From the NCBI RefSeq assembly GCF_964340395.1, contig NC_135567.1, positions 14,385,306-14,430,305 on the forward strand: a DNA stretch of 45,000 nt, read 5' to 3'. Of the stretch, positions 1 to 10,937 are shown piece after piece. The DNA is from Glandiceps talaboti (Eukaryota > Hemichordata > Enteropneusta > Spengelidae). The position numbers were made by a program, and so were the translations under genes. Numbering within the stretch: position 1 is the first letter of the stretch; each line of letters begins with the position of its first letter. The notes beneath the pieces are model-generated. The model was not told the DNA's origin. It did not search any database and was given only the letters and a program-made list of their open reading frames with translations.

Positions 1-32
1 AGTTAACATCACCAGTCCTTGTCAGCGTCACA

Positions 33-157
33 ATGTCATCGAGCAAATCATTCATTGAACGTTGTAGAGTCGCTCAAACCACTAGAGCATTACTATCAAC
101 TTGTCGAAAGAGGAAGAATACGTCGGCCGTTCCCGTGACCAGAAAAAGACCCATGAG
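33..157 (+). CDS. Possible coding exon, unassigned
   Basis: The frame is open from base 3, with an ATG at 33 and a good donor (AG|gtgagt) after 157. The peptide is short and basic (about 41 codons, rich in Arg, Lys, Ser and Thr) and resembles no family I know. It lies on the same strand as the HMGXB3/KDZ-like exons that begin at 2662, so it could be an upstream exon of that gene. However, it ends in phase 2 while the 2662 exon needs a phase-1 partner, and joining the two directly gives an early stop. An unseen middle exon, or a different gene, would be needed. This is a weak call based only on an open frame and a donor. Confidence 0.3.
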
Positions 158-2661
158 GTGAGTGTTTCACTTTCTTTTCTACATTTTCATCGAAGTCTTG
201 TAATGTAGCGTCAATGTTTATGATCGTTATCAACAGACGCAACGTTAAGCAAATATAACACTACTCCGTTTCAGTGCAGAATTAAGAAAGGTTGTTTCGA
301 ATTTTTTTATTACAATTATTTGTGTTCACTTTCCTGCAATCTATAGCATCGAGTGGTCCTCGTTCTTTACGTTTCCGTGGCCATGGACCCACTAACCTCC
401 CGCCCCCGGACGTAGTCCTGCTTACATGACGGTGCACGAGTCTGTATTACTGACTTGACTCTAAACACCAATTGTCAGAATCGAGTCCCGAATTCCTCCG
501 TATGCAAGGGGAGGGACAATTGTCAGAATCGAGTCCCGAATTCCTCCGTATGCAAGCAGGACTACCCCGGACGCAGTTAATTACCCGTAATACACGGACT
601 CAAACCGGACCTTGCATGCATATGCGATGACGGTTGAATCGAAGGGACGTGTACGTACGAGTACCTCACCAAACTTTATCGTTTAACGCAAACTGGGATG
701 TCTGCTTGTTCTCGTGATTTATTTGTAATACACTCCATGGTTTTCGTGGACGAACGGTGCCATCCCAGTGTTCCGGTAAAAAACCACAGGAGCGGTACTC
801 CTGAACACCGCGTCGCCATTTTTGATCCCGATCGTTCTATTCGCTGCGAAGGGTAGGTCAGAGACCTTGCTGATCAGACGATTTCACTTGTTCAGCCACC
901 ATCACAGAACATTTTTTCAAACTGAATGACGACTTCGATAGTAAATCATAGTGCAGGAAGAAATACCACTACCACTAGATAAAGTAATTGAAATTAAACG
1001 TGTATTCCAACCGCACTTTGAATTGTGTAGAAATACTTCTCCCTACTTGTACGTGCAAAAGTCCTCCATCATAACACATGTGACATGTGTGACCTCGTAA
1101 TGAACTCCATGATCCAGTCTGCAGTTCGCTCTCGACCCAAACAGCGATAGCGTAGCCATAGTGACCGTTCGAAATAAGATAAGAAACTCGCAACAAATGA
1201 ACCAAAATATGTTCATAACGATCAATTGGTTGAAACAGTGTCTGCCAACTTTCAATGCCACAAATTTATAAAGTAGAATAGAACAGGGGCAAACTGCAAA
1301 AAATAGTGAATATATTATTTATTATGCAATTTATCAGTGGATTTATTGTGTTCGATTTTACTTCATAAAAAAAACCAGTGGAACAGGAGATTTATTTATT
1401 TATTTATTTATGTACAAGCTGTGTACCCAACAAGTGACATTCTATAAGGACACTATTTTTCACATGACCTTATTCTCAAAGCCACTCTGGTATAATAATT
1501 CTTAAAATTTTCAGAAAACATCAATAACTCCTAGATAAGTGTATAATGCAAACATACCAGAATCAAGTTTTCATTATAAATGAAAAAAAACCCTACACTA
1601 TATTTATTTTGATATTTGCATGGAGTACTATTAGTTGTTTCTTTATGACTCACTGATGGTTGTCGTTTATTACAAAAAGATTCAAATAGTTTTAATTGGG
1701 ACTGTGAATCTATAAACCATCACTAGTGAATAGCAACACAGTGTCATCAGCAGATTAATACATTTTCTGTGTAGTAATGGTTGCATTCCTTCATTTGTTC
1801 GTTCATGAATAAAGTGGATTGAGTGGGGTTGAGATTACAACCTTGTCTTGTGCCAATACATATGAAAAGAATTTAGTGAAGCCAGTTCAGTTGTCAATTT
1901 GATACAAGACTTGGTTATTAAGACTGAATGAATATCATAGATACATTTTAATTATGTACACTTCTAAAACCCTGATTTGATAATTTCCTGAAGTAATTTT
2001 CAAATTCAAATAACCCCTTTCTTCAAAGGTAGCAGGAACTGTTATACCATGGTTTACTAATTTTTCTTCTTTTAGTTTGTGATTTCTTTTTGAGATGTTT
2101 AAAAGCAGAGTGAATAATATCAATGAAGTCCCAACTCGTGACTTTATACCAGCTGTAGTTTGTACTTTGTTTTCATTGTGTATTTTATATACAGCAGAAA
2201 TAGAAATCACAAATAATTGACAATATTGTATTGGCTTCAGTCAAAATGTTAGATAAGGTAGAAGAGTCTCAGAATCACTATAATTTACATGTTTCACATT
2301 TTGATACAGTGTAAATCCATACATTCACTGGAATTTATTTCTATTATCTTGATGTTTCCGACACAAATTTTTGATTTCATATACTGTGATGCTCCTTTGA
2401 GAAAATAGATCCTACTGTTACATTTTTACTAAATAATTCCAGGCATGGTAATGAATTTAGTGAATTATGGTGAACTTTACTGTATAAATACATAAATATA
2501 GTGAAATTTAAAACCAAGTATAACATGACAGTTTTCCTCTATTAAGCCTGTTCTTTGCTGGGTTTTTTTTCTAGTCCATGTATAGGTGAAACTTGAGTTT
2601 GTCCTGTATTACCTGTACTGGACAAGACCTGTGATTGACTTCTAATGATTATTGTTTACAG
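158..2661. other. Non-coding stretch, no gene seen
   Basis: Apart from the 40-bp direct repeat at 469-556, this is AT-rich sequence with short homopolymers and a short TTTA run near 1390-1410. The short open frames around 975-1261 and 1935-2210 on the minus strand have no splice sites or family resemblance that I could recognise. It may be intron of the plus-strand gene that ends at 4467. Confidence 0.5.
469..556. repeat. Two-copy 40-bp direct repeat, period 48
   Basis: Positions 469-508 and 517-556 are identical over 40 bp (starting caattgtcag, ending tatgcaag) and are separated by 8 bp. Perfect identity in otherwise unique sequence points to a recent local duplication. Confidence 0.9.
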
Positions 2662-3174
2662 ATACCTCACATGTTGTGGTTGAACTGCTACAAGACACCC
2701 CTCTCTTAGCAGCTGTTACAATGGAAGAAGTTCATTTAGTGCACCTTAAGAAGACAGTGGGTGGCAAGAAACTAGCATGTATGACTTGTAATTATGGTAC
2801 TAGGACCTGTGAATATGTCAAAATGTATAAAGAATGGTTGGAAGAGACTGACAAACCTACACCAGAAAGTGAGAGGGATCATCCAAGGACAAGTCACTTC
2901 TCATATGTGTCATATAAAAAGATACCCTATCCACTAACATCTGAACTGAAGGATGTGTATGACAAACAAGAGTCAGGGCAACTCCCCTTGCCAAGGCACC
3001 TGGTCCCTTCCATACCAGAATCAGATGAACCACTAAGTGTATGCAGACATGGTAATACTTGGAATGATGACGACCCAGTTCAGAATGACTGGTATATTGG
3101 TGATGCTGTCATCTACAAAGAAAACAGCACTATCAGTACAGTCAGCGTAGATGATGTCCATGAAAAATTCAAAG
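2662..3174 (+). CDS. HMGXB3/KDZ-like gene, exon a (Cys-cluster region)
   Basis: The acceptor is tttacag before 2662 and the donor is G|gtaagt after 3174. It enters in phase 1 and leaves in phase 1. It codes for the Cys cluster CMTCNYGTRTCEY, then an acidic and Pro-rich linker containing a second Cys/His pair (SVCRHGNTW). Confidence 0.7.
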
Positions 3175-4467
3175 GTAAGTTACCATTTTTTAACAATGGA
3201 GATAGTGTGTTTTTAGTTGTGTAAACATGTCCTGGTATTCTCTGCTAACTTTTGAGGGGGAGTTTCTTTAGCATTTGTTGGAATGAAAATTATTCAAACT
3301 AAAGAAAATTTCTTTGGTTTTGCACTTTGTGACTTTTACTAATTTTTCTTTCAGTTTACTACAGACCAAGTAATGGGCAATGTGGTTGCCGTCTTTCTTA
3401 TGATGGAAAGGATGACTTGCTATTCAATTTAAACAACCATGATATGATACACTACGGGTTACTACACAGCTATTTGCATCTTATGTTAGAAGGAAGGAAT
3501 CCCCTTGCAGCGTTTCACAGGTATGCAAGTGTTTGCTTTCTTTGAGTTGACTACAAACCTGTGTTAAAGACCACCTTCATATAACAGCCAACCTGTCTAT
3601 ATATTAGTATAGTGACCACCTCACTGAAGCTCCTACACATTCATAAATACAGTTACTGAAAATGCCCAATTCTTCAAGCATACAATGTTCCTGGTGGACA
3701 GGCTTCATTGGTGTAATCACACAGGGTAAGTGCCAAGTATTTTTAGGCCTATAATAAAAGGATGTACTTACTGTGAAATGCCTTTCAATACAAAATACAT
3801 GTAGGTGGGTTTGGATCTGACCATATTTTTGTGAGTGAAGATATGCTCAAAATATTAAGGAAACAGGAGTGTTAAGTTGGGATTTTTTTTGTAAAGTGAT
3901 TTGCAAATTTTAGCAGTTCTTGAAGATGCCAAAATGTTGAGGATGAATAGTTTTAAAAGTCAGGTCAGCAAATACCTTTTTACAACACATTCTAGGAACA
4001 AGATGGAATCACACCAATAGTGACGCAGTATATTTCATTAATGACCAAAAATAGCAAGTTTATTCAAATTTACAAACCATGTTACAGACTTTAACTGTGA
4101 AAAGAATGGAAAAACTTCTTGACATAATTTATATAGAGTACAGTATAAAGTCAATTGTGTCAATTTTATACGATTTTGTGAACACTGTAGTCATCATCTT
4201 GTAGTAACATAGTGAAAAATACATTCATTGATCTAAATGGCTGTTTTATGTCTTTCCAACAGATGTTCAACTGGTTATAACATGGACAGGTACAAAGGAA
4301 ACAGAGAGATAACAAATCTGAACAGTCAAATCTGCGAACAGACGAACGCTTCCATATCAAGAATCAAGGCACAACTATCGTACATGCTACCTGACAATTT
4401 TATCTTTCATGCAGCCCTCTTCCTTGGTCTTGCTAATAAAAAAGTGAAAGGTGCTCTGCTGTCATAA
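2662..4467 (+). CDS. HMGXB3-like / KDZ-transposase-related protein, 3' part (3 exons)
   Basis: Three exons join in frame: 2662-3174, 3355-3520 and 4263-4467, with introns of 180 and 742 bp, ending at TAA. The first exon enters in phase 1, so the 5' part of the gene lies upstream and was not found. The 295-codon segment has a short Cys cluster (CMTCNYGTRTCEY) like the CxC clusters attached to KDZ-type transposases and kept in vertebrate HMGXB3. It then has a GQCGC segment, a LLHSYLHLMLEGRNPLAAFHR block, and a C-terminus (SQICEQTNASISRIKAQLSY, then LPDNFIFHAALFLGLANKK) that I associate with KDZ transposase ends. Intact frames and splice sites argue for a working or recently working gene. Whether it is a host gene or the cargo of a transposon cannot be told here. 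The family call rests on remembered motif patterns, not on an alignment. Confidence 0.62.
3355..3520 (+). CDS. HMGXB3/KDZ-like gene, exon b
   Basis: The acceptor is a pyrimidine tract (ttttctttcag) and the donor is AG|gtatgc. It starts by completing a Val codon (VYYRPSNGQCGC) and ends in phase 2 within the Arg codon of AAFHR. It carries the NLNNHDMIHYGLLHSYLHL block. Confidence 0.72.
4263..4467 (+). CDS. HMGXB3/KDZ-like gene, last exon
   Basis: The acceptor is ctttccaacag. The codon split across the intron restores Arg, followed by CSTGYNMDRYKGNREI, the QICEQTN helix and the FHAALFLGLANKK end, then TAA at 4465-4467. This end looks like the conserved C-terminus of the family. No clear polyadenylation signal was pinned down in the 223 bp before the convergent gene. 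Confidence 0.72.
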
Positions 4468-4690
4468 ACAGTGAAAACAATCAAAAGGAAGGAGTTGCCA
4501 CCTCAGTATGGAATATTTGACAAGACTACTACACTATTATAAAATTTAATGCAGAATGGCAATTTTAGTAATGTCTATCAAAATAAGATAAATACTGGTT
4601 TGTCAAAGAAATTGATAGAAACTTAATGAGTGTTACAATTGGACAAAGAATTAGTAGATCAGTTAGATGTTCAATGTTTTACAGTTCCTT

Positions 4691-5046
4691 TCATCTTCTT
4701 CGACGTGCTATCTGCATCACATACTCTAGAGCTCTTGTTGTTTTCTTGCTTTTTCTTTGACTCCTCCTGACAAGCATGGATGATGATGACTGCATAGGTT
4801 GGCTTGGGGACTGAATGGCATATGATACTGTGTGCTCAGATAGGTCGTGGCTGTGCATGCCAAACTGGTCATCAGACTGGGTTTGGTCTTGCAAGGAGGC
4901 TTCCTCAGTTACTTGGAATGTGTCATGAAAAGACAGTGAGTCATTGGTGTGGAGAGTACTGTCTTCAAAACTCGGTATTGTTGATATTTCCATGGCTGAT
5001 GGTAGGACATGTAGTGTTTCCGGTGTAGAATGCATATTTAAAAGTT
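4691..5046 (-). CDS. NRF1-like gene, exon 4 (C-terminus)
   Basis: The acceptor is ttttcaccag. Codes for a Ser/Thr/Gln-rich region and a very basic end (VRRSQRKSKKTTRALEY, then MQIARRRR) followed by TGA at 4693-4691. The basic end could be a nuclear localisation signal. Confidence 0.8.
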
Positions 5047-7814
5047 CTGGTGAAAAGAGACAAAATGAATAAATGTGGATTAATATTGTACAATTCTGAG
5101 GCTAACTAGACATTTGTTACGTTATGACAAACTCAATGTATTCTGATGCAAATAGGACTTTGCTGCTTAGCATTTTCTGTTTACAAACCCTACTTGTAGA
5201 TTCCATGCAACTGGTCTTGAACTCATTATAATATGTGTACATTGGTGTGTTTTTTGCACTGTCTTGACTGAATATCTAAAGTATCGATTAGAAGGTACAC
5301 AGCAAATTTAACAATTTCAGTAGATAGAAGTTGACTTCTACCATCTGTATGTATGAACATATGGTTTTCTATGTACCCATGTATTTCTGAATTTATTCTT
5401 AGTGTCTTTCAATAACAATTACATGCTTACTGTATGTTAGCCTTTGACAAGTCACCAATATATATTTTCACGGTTAATATCAGAATTTTATGTTGTTACT
5501 TACCAAGATCATTTTGATTCAGTGTGGTATAATTGTAAACTATCTGCTGGAGGGCAGGTATTTCAGGATGGAATTGTATATCTTCTGGTGTAGCAGCTAG
5601 AGAAATAAACAAGAATTTGAACAGTTAACAAGGCAGATATTGTATTGCTTTAATATACAATAAATTATCCATGCTTTAACATTGTATGTTTATCTTCAGG
5701 GAAACGTGCCTTCAAAATTAAATATTCAACCTTTGTCCAAATATCCCTGAAGAAACTTTATCCTATTCATATTCAAAATCTGGGAGTTGTCTTGTACATT
5801 TTTCAAATACATATCAAAATTACCTAACTTTTTTACTAATATATATATTTCAGATGGTTATTCATCAAAGTTATTTTATATTATAGATGTAAATGTTCAT
5901 CTGTGTTTTGGCATTTTAAATTGTAACAATAATGTGTACATCAGCTTGCTATCCAAACAGATGTTTGTAAGTTGTAGCATACAGTCATCCTACAAAGGTG
6001 CAGAGTGATTATGGTCATAATCGCATTATGGTGTAAAAGTAATATGTACACATAACTGCAATTACAGTCTACTTTCAATTAAAATGATTTACAGAACACC
6101 CTATTTTAACTGTCCTGGTTGTGAAATTTAACTCAGAGGGACTAGGTAAAAGTGTTCATGATGGAATAAAAAAATTTTGTGACATGTGTACCCATAATAA
6201 GACACAGACAACTTGCCATTTCCAAAAAAAAAGTAACTTAAAAAAATCCAAGAACAAGTTGGATGTACATGAAATATCAAAGAAATTTTAAAAAAAGGGG
6301 GGGGGGGGAAATAGTATATGAAACAAGTGGGTAGTTTTTGACCCAACACCACAAATACATGATTACCCACAAATCTGATAATAAATATGATAATAGAAGT
6401 TGACTTACCATTAGTAAATGTGGGGTTCTCTTCAGATAACTGAGGTTGCTCTGCTGTATTGTCTCCTGTGTGAAAAAAAAAGAAAGATTCATTAATGTTT
6501 CAAATATTTTCTAGTATCACTTACTCTTGGGGGTGAAGACTGTTAACTCTTTCACCACTCATGGCCTCATGAGATTGTTCTTCCTCCGAGCCCCTCACTG
6601 ACAATAATTTGAATAAAGTGAGACTGAGTGTTATGTAATCAAATAGTTATAAAAATACTTAGAGTTACCCATTTTTGACAAGTGAGGTATCATTTGATTG
6701 GAAAATAAATTATCTTCATAATACTTGCTAATACATACATTCAAATGTCACAAACCAAGCCGAAATATGGAGTAATAAAATATTAATAAAACAAACATGC
6801 CTTGTTTATTTACTGACACATACAGCTCAGCATAAGTAGGACAATGAACAGAAAAAATGTGCACTACTACCACATTTTAGGTAATTGATATTGAATCACC
6901 CCTCGCCCTCAATCTGATTAAAATCAGATGTGGTGAAAGCGGCTAGATGTCCTTATTTACCTCTATTCATCATGTTGTGACGTTTGTTTTGTTCGGAGTG
7001 ATCGCGTGGGAAGGCGGCGATAAAATTTCAACTAATCAAAACAAGTACTGAGTATACTACTCAATGATAAAGGCACAGCATAAACTCGCTGAGATGAAAG
7101 TCGCCTTATATGAATACTATATCAACTCTAGTTTTGAAAACAGGTTATGACGTTGCACCTACCTGTCAAATCTTCTCGTTGGTAGTACACGTAACAAGCC
7201 TTTGCAGCTCTCCTCAAGAGTTCTGTCCAGCCGTCTACCTCTTTCGGACGTTTGCATGGGTTGCAGTAGGGCACATCTACAGGCCACCACATGGGAGCTT
7301 TGTCTTGATTACCCCATAACGCCTGGTTTCGACCGACGCTAGTCTTCACGATGGTTGGAATCAGATGTCTGAGTTCGGCAAACGTAAGCTTGCTCAGGCA
7401 GCCTTGTGGTGAGTCACGGATGTCTGGTAGGTCTGGGATTGGTACGGACGTTGAGTTGTCTGTGGCTCCGCCGACATCTGAACTATCTGTCTCATCAGTG
7501 GCTGTACGTTGATACCGAGTGGATGTAACGGGTGGTATAACCATATCTGGAAGTTTTTCTTGAAGTGACTGCTGCATGCAATCAGTACCGTGGACGATAA
7601 ACTTGCGTTTCGCTAACACTTTGTCGTAAAACGATACGACCACTCCAACTTCTAAGTTAGTCTTTTTTACGAACATATCGATCTGCTTCTTTAAAAGAAG
7701 CCAACTTTCAGCCTGCTTCTTCAAGAGGAATGACATTTTGCTGGTATACAGTCTTCTCGATGTGTCGACTACGAATTTTATATTGATAATGATGTGGTCG
7801 AAAGAAGTTTCCAT
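4691..7814 (-). CDS. NRF1-like DNA-binding protein (4 exons, 385 aa)
   Basis: Exons 7163-7814, 6409-6465, 5504-5596 and 4691-5046 sum to 1158 nt with all junctions in phase 1, giving 385 aa from an ATG in a strong context (gccATGG) to TGA. Residues about 38-90 look like the first part of the NRF1 DNA-binding/dimerisation region (a WLLLKKQIDMFVKK helix, then VGVVVSFYDK). Residues about 149-217 look like the second part, with the order (K)LTFAELRHLIP, SVGR, WG, MWWPVDVPY, WTELLRRA, CYVYYQREDL. In NRF1 the matching block has WWPEDIPW and CYKQHGREDLL. The rest is Ser/Thr/Gln-rich, with a basic C-terminal tail (about 363-385). NRF1 proteins bind GC-rich promoter sites as dimers. This protein is shorter than human NRF1 and its linker is divergent, so it looks like a paralogue rather than the conserved orthologue. 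DNA binding is inferred. Confidence 0.8.
5504..5596 (-). CDS. NRF1-like gene, exon 3
   Basis: A 93-nt exon with acceptor tttctctag and donor G|gtaagt. It keeps the frame and codes for a linker including IPALQQIVYNYTTLNQNDL. Confidence 0.8.
6409..6465 (-). CDS. NRF1-like gene, exon 2
   Basis: A 57-nt exon between ttttcacacag and G|gtaagt. It is in phase with both neighbours and codes for GDNTAEQPQLSEENPTFTN, an acidic/Gln-rich linker. Confidence 0.8.
6466..7162 (-). other. NRF1-like intron 1 with a possible MITE
   Basis: The intron has no exon that I can see. Near its 3' side, ctttcaccac at 6549-6558 (preceded by TTAA at 6543-6546) faces its exact reverse complement gtggtgaaag at 6930-6939. 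An internal hairpin (atctgattaaaatcagat) lies at 6912-6929. This looks like a short inverted-repeat element of about 0.4 kb, but the shared ends are short and no clear target duplication is visible on the right. Confidence 0.35.
7163..7814 (-). CDS. NRF1-like gene, exon 1
   Basis: The start codon is at 7814-7812 in context gccATGG. The donor is ACAG|gtaggt at 7162. Codes for residues 1-217, which hold both halves of the NRF1-like DNA-binding region, with the invariant-looking WWP at about 176-178 and RED at 213-215. Confidence 0.85.
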
Positions 7815-9680
7815 GGCTTTTAAAGTCGAAGAACAGTGTGAGAAAGTGTTAATGTCGCCTTTGCTAAACTGATCGATCCGCCGGGCAGCAAGTGGCGGAT
7901 CGCCGCGTAAAGTCGTCGGTGACGTAAAGAGCGGTACCAGTTCACACTTTTACTGCTTTGATATGTCATTTGTCAAGGATCTGCTGACAGTCAATCCGCA
8001 ATGTAACATCAAAAGACGGTAAAGTTGGGTATAAAGACAATATCATTTATCTTGGTGCTAATTGACGGCGTTATTGAACTCATAGCGTTAACCACACAAC
8101 TGTGTTGCTGTAACTAACCGAACGGTTCGCGATCTCATCACCCAGCAGACACATCTCATCTCACCAAACATTACATGTATCTTGGCCGAAAACAATCTCG
8201 TGGGTGCAATAACGAGTACGTCCACAGCTGTAAAAAACCAGCTAAACAGTTCTAACTGTTTTCGACTATGTTGAAGTTTACACACACGCTCCCTAATGAG
8301 ATTAGTGGTTATGGCCGCCAACACTTCGTAATACCATAGGGTCTATGGTAATACATGCAGGGAATACATGTAGTGGTAGGACACACCGAGCGCCATCACA
8401 CCCCTTTCCTAGATAGTATGTTTCATACTGGTAGGATGGTGCCTATTATTAACAATCACTCACAAATATGTAATTCATTGTCCGTCCGCCCGTACGACTG
8501 CTCCTACAAATCTGACAATCAGTAAAAATTCTCCGAAAATACCAGAGATGTCGATCGAAAGAATTTCTATCAGAAAAAATAACAACTTCAGATAACCGTT
8601 TTAAGGTGACGTATGGCATGTATAAAAGAATACCCTATTTCGGTGTATTTTACGCGGAAAAGTTATGTCGGCATGTTTCCACAGAGAGTCTATCAGCCAA
8701 TCGTTGTCACGCATTCTCAAAAAGGAATAGCCATTGTCACATCAGCTAATATCATCATAATTTATTCAAGTCATCTGACGTCACCAATTCACAAGTTTCA
8801 TAGTTCTTAACAACATGTTCCCTTTCGGCAAGCTGGCCTTATTTACATCGGCAAAGGCAACGAAAAGGATTGCAACTTTTTAAACAAACGTTTAATGTTT
8901 GATACAATGTTTTCTTCACAAGACGTGCATTTCAACACGGACCGTGATTTCAAGGACGCAATCGTCTGCATGCAGCACATGTTAATTTTTAGTCCGTGGT
9001 GCGTCAGCTAAATTCATCAACGTCCTCCAAAAACATTTGAGACCGGTAACAATATTTTTCCTTTGTCATTGAAGTTAACACATAAATATAAAATAGATGT
9101 GAATTTGTATTTTTAAATTAAAAACTTAGAGCTGTTACGTCGTATTACTTTACAAATTTGGACTATGAATTCTACGATACTGTCATAGATAAGAACGCAT
9201 GTAAAAGCATGGCTGTTAGTCAAAACAAAGTGATAATAATAATCATGAACTCCGCCTCCAACATCTGTATAAACATATTTGTTCGATGAAAAAACCCGTA
9301 AAGTTTGAGTACGTGTACTGCATTGTCATGGACGAGGTGAGAATGAACCACCGCAGCCGATTGTTTACTTAGTATTTTGTGATTCGCACGTTGTCGACGG
9401 CAGGGGATCAAGGTCACAGCCGTCGCCTCTCTCCACGCAAACATTCTACAAGGTGACATGAAATGTTGTCTGTTTTGCCGCCAATACAATAAAACACCAA
9501 TGTGAGCAAAAACTTTATTGACATCAATGACAAAGTAAACTGAAACATCGATTAGGCTTACTTTCACATGCGTCAGGAGAGTGTCGATCATAATTTACCG
9601 TGGATCGGTAGCTACCGGGTCACGGGTGCTGTCGTCATAGTTCGGCGCATACATGCAGCTACATTATAGCTGTTCGACCA
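7815..9680. other. 5' flank of the NRF1-like gene and gene-free stretch
   Basis: Just upstream of the NRF1-like start the sequence is richer in CpG (about 7860-7935) than the rest of the window, as expected near a promoter; no TATA box is evident. From 8000 to 9680 only short open frames without splice context are visible. Confidence 0.4.
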
Positions 9681-9689
9681 TCGATGCAA

Positions 9690-9830
9690 GAATCGCTGAA
9701 AGTGCTTCATTTGCTAGCAATCGCAGAATCAAAGTGTTATGAGTCGCAGAGTCAGAGTGCTATAGTGGTCGCAGAATGCAAGTGCTACAGGTATAGCAGA
9801 ATCGAAGTGCTACATGTCGCAAACAGTGTT
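9690..9830 (+). repeat. Degenerate short repeat (gcagaatc...agtgctac)
   Basis: The motifs gcagaatc/gcagaatg and agtgctac/agtgctat recur about every 30 bp, five or so times. It is a diverged local repeat with no coding sign. Confidence 0.5.
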
Positions 9831-9892
9831 TTGTTGAAACTGCTAGTAGCACTTTTTACTAGCAGATGCTGTTTTGATACACCCATATATAC

Positions 9893-9990
9893 CTGTATAT
9901 ATATATAGTTTTGTATATATATATATAAAACTATTACGCTCTGCCACTGCGGTATAGAGCACTGTCTTAGCAGATTGATACTCACCGAGT

Positions 9991-10022
<32 letters not shown>

Positions 10023-10066
10023 CGATGTATACGTATAGATGTATACGTATAGATGTATACGTGCAA
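9893..10066. repeat. TA-rich block with a short non-repetitive core
   Basis: Two (TA)n stretches (about 9893-9935 and 9992-10020) flank about 60 bp of mixed sequence (actattacgctctgccactg to the caccgagtta end), followed by three copies of gatgtatacgta. The core flanked by TA tracts could be a short insertion, but no inverted ends were proven. Confidence 0.5.
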
Positions 10067-10406
10067 AACGAAAATAATTTGTTTATCCTAAACCAAATTT
10101 GGGGCACGACCCTTTTTTCTTTTGTTTCTCATTGCAACCCCCTTAAAATCATGAGTCGGCCTTTTGGTTGATTTTTATCAAAATTAAATAATACATGTAA
10201 GTGTGTCTACATGTCAGAGATATTTTTAATTCATTAAACTAAGGATGCCAAAGAAATAATAATAAAATTCAAAAAGAAATTTCATTAAATGTCCTACATT
10301 TCAGTGATTCATGATAATTTTCATGTGGACACACACATTGCTGGTATTAGTACTCAGAGCCATACAAAACATGTATAGAGAAACCTCTCTATATAGTCTA
10401 GTACAT

Positions 10407-10408
<2 letters not shown>

Positions 10409-10454
<46 letters not shown>

Positions 10455-10509
10455 ACACACACACACACACAGACACACACACACACTCACACACGCACAC
10501 ACACACAGA
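10409..10509. repeat. (CA)n microsatellite
   Basis: Nearly pure CA repeat with a few cag interruptions. Confidence 0.95.
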
Positions 10510-10568
10510 TGTAAGTTCGATATAGTTATACGTGTGTTCAGGGCAAATTCATTTACTCATGCACAGTT

Positions 10569-10693
10569 GTTTGTTTGTTTGTATGTTTGCATGTATGCAT
10601 GCATGCATGTATGTATGTATGTATGTATGCATGTATGTATGTATGTATGTATGTATGTATGTATGTATGTATGTATGTATGTATGTATGTATG
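10569..10693. repeat. (ATGT)n tetranucleotide array
   Basis: GTTT units pass into GTAT/GCAT and then a long pure ATGT array. The sequence on each side (aattcatttactcatg) is itself repeated at 10547-10562 and 10697-10712, so the array sits in a short duplicated block. Confidence 0.95.
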
Positions 10694-10726
10694 ACTAAAT
10701 TCATTTACTCATGTACATTTATTTGT

Positions 10727-10744
10727 TTGTTTGCTGGTTAGTTT

Positions 10745-10778
<34 letters not shown>

Positions 10779-10876
10779 TTGTTTGTTTGTTTGTTTGTTT
10801 GTTTGTTTGTTTGTGTGTGTGTGTGTCTGTCAGTCAGTCTGTCTGTCTGTCTGTATGTCTGTTTGTCTGTTTGTCT
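10727..10876. repeat. Compound (GT)n-(GTTT)n-(GTCT)n array
   Basis: GT, GTTT, GT and GTCT tracts follow each other. The long frames here are simple-repeat frames and not genes. Confidence 0.95.
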
Positions 10877-10937
10877 GGTTTTTTTTTGTAACACTTCCCA
10901 CGCTCCCTGTGGTGGGATGCGAAAAACAACGTTTTAC

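Noticed and set aside
10405-10894. Long open frames in CA/GT/ATGT repeats
   Set aside because: Frames exist only because simple repeats lack stops. The same holds for 15902-16114, 25927-26226, 37161-37656, 38637-38997, 40455-40969 and 40998-41382.
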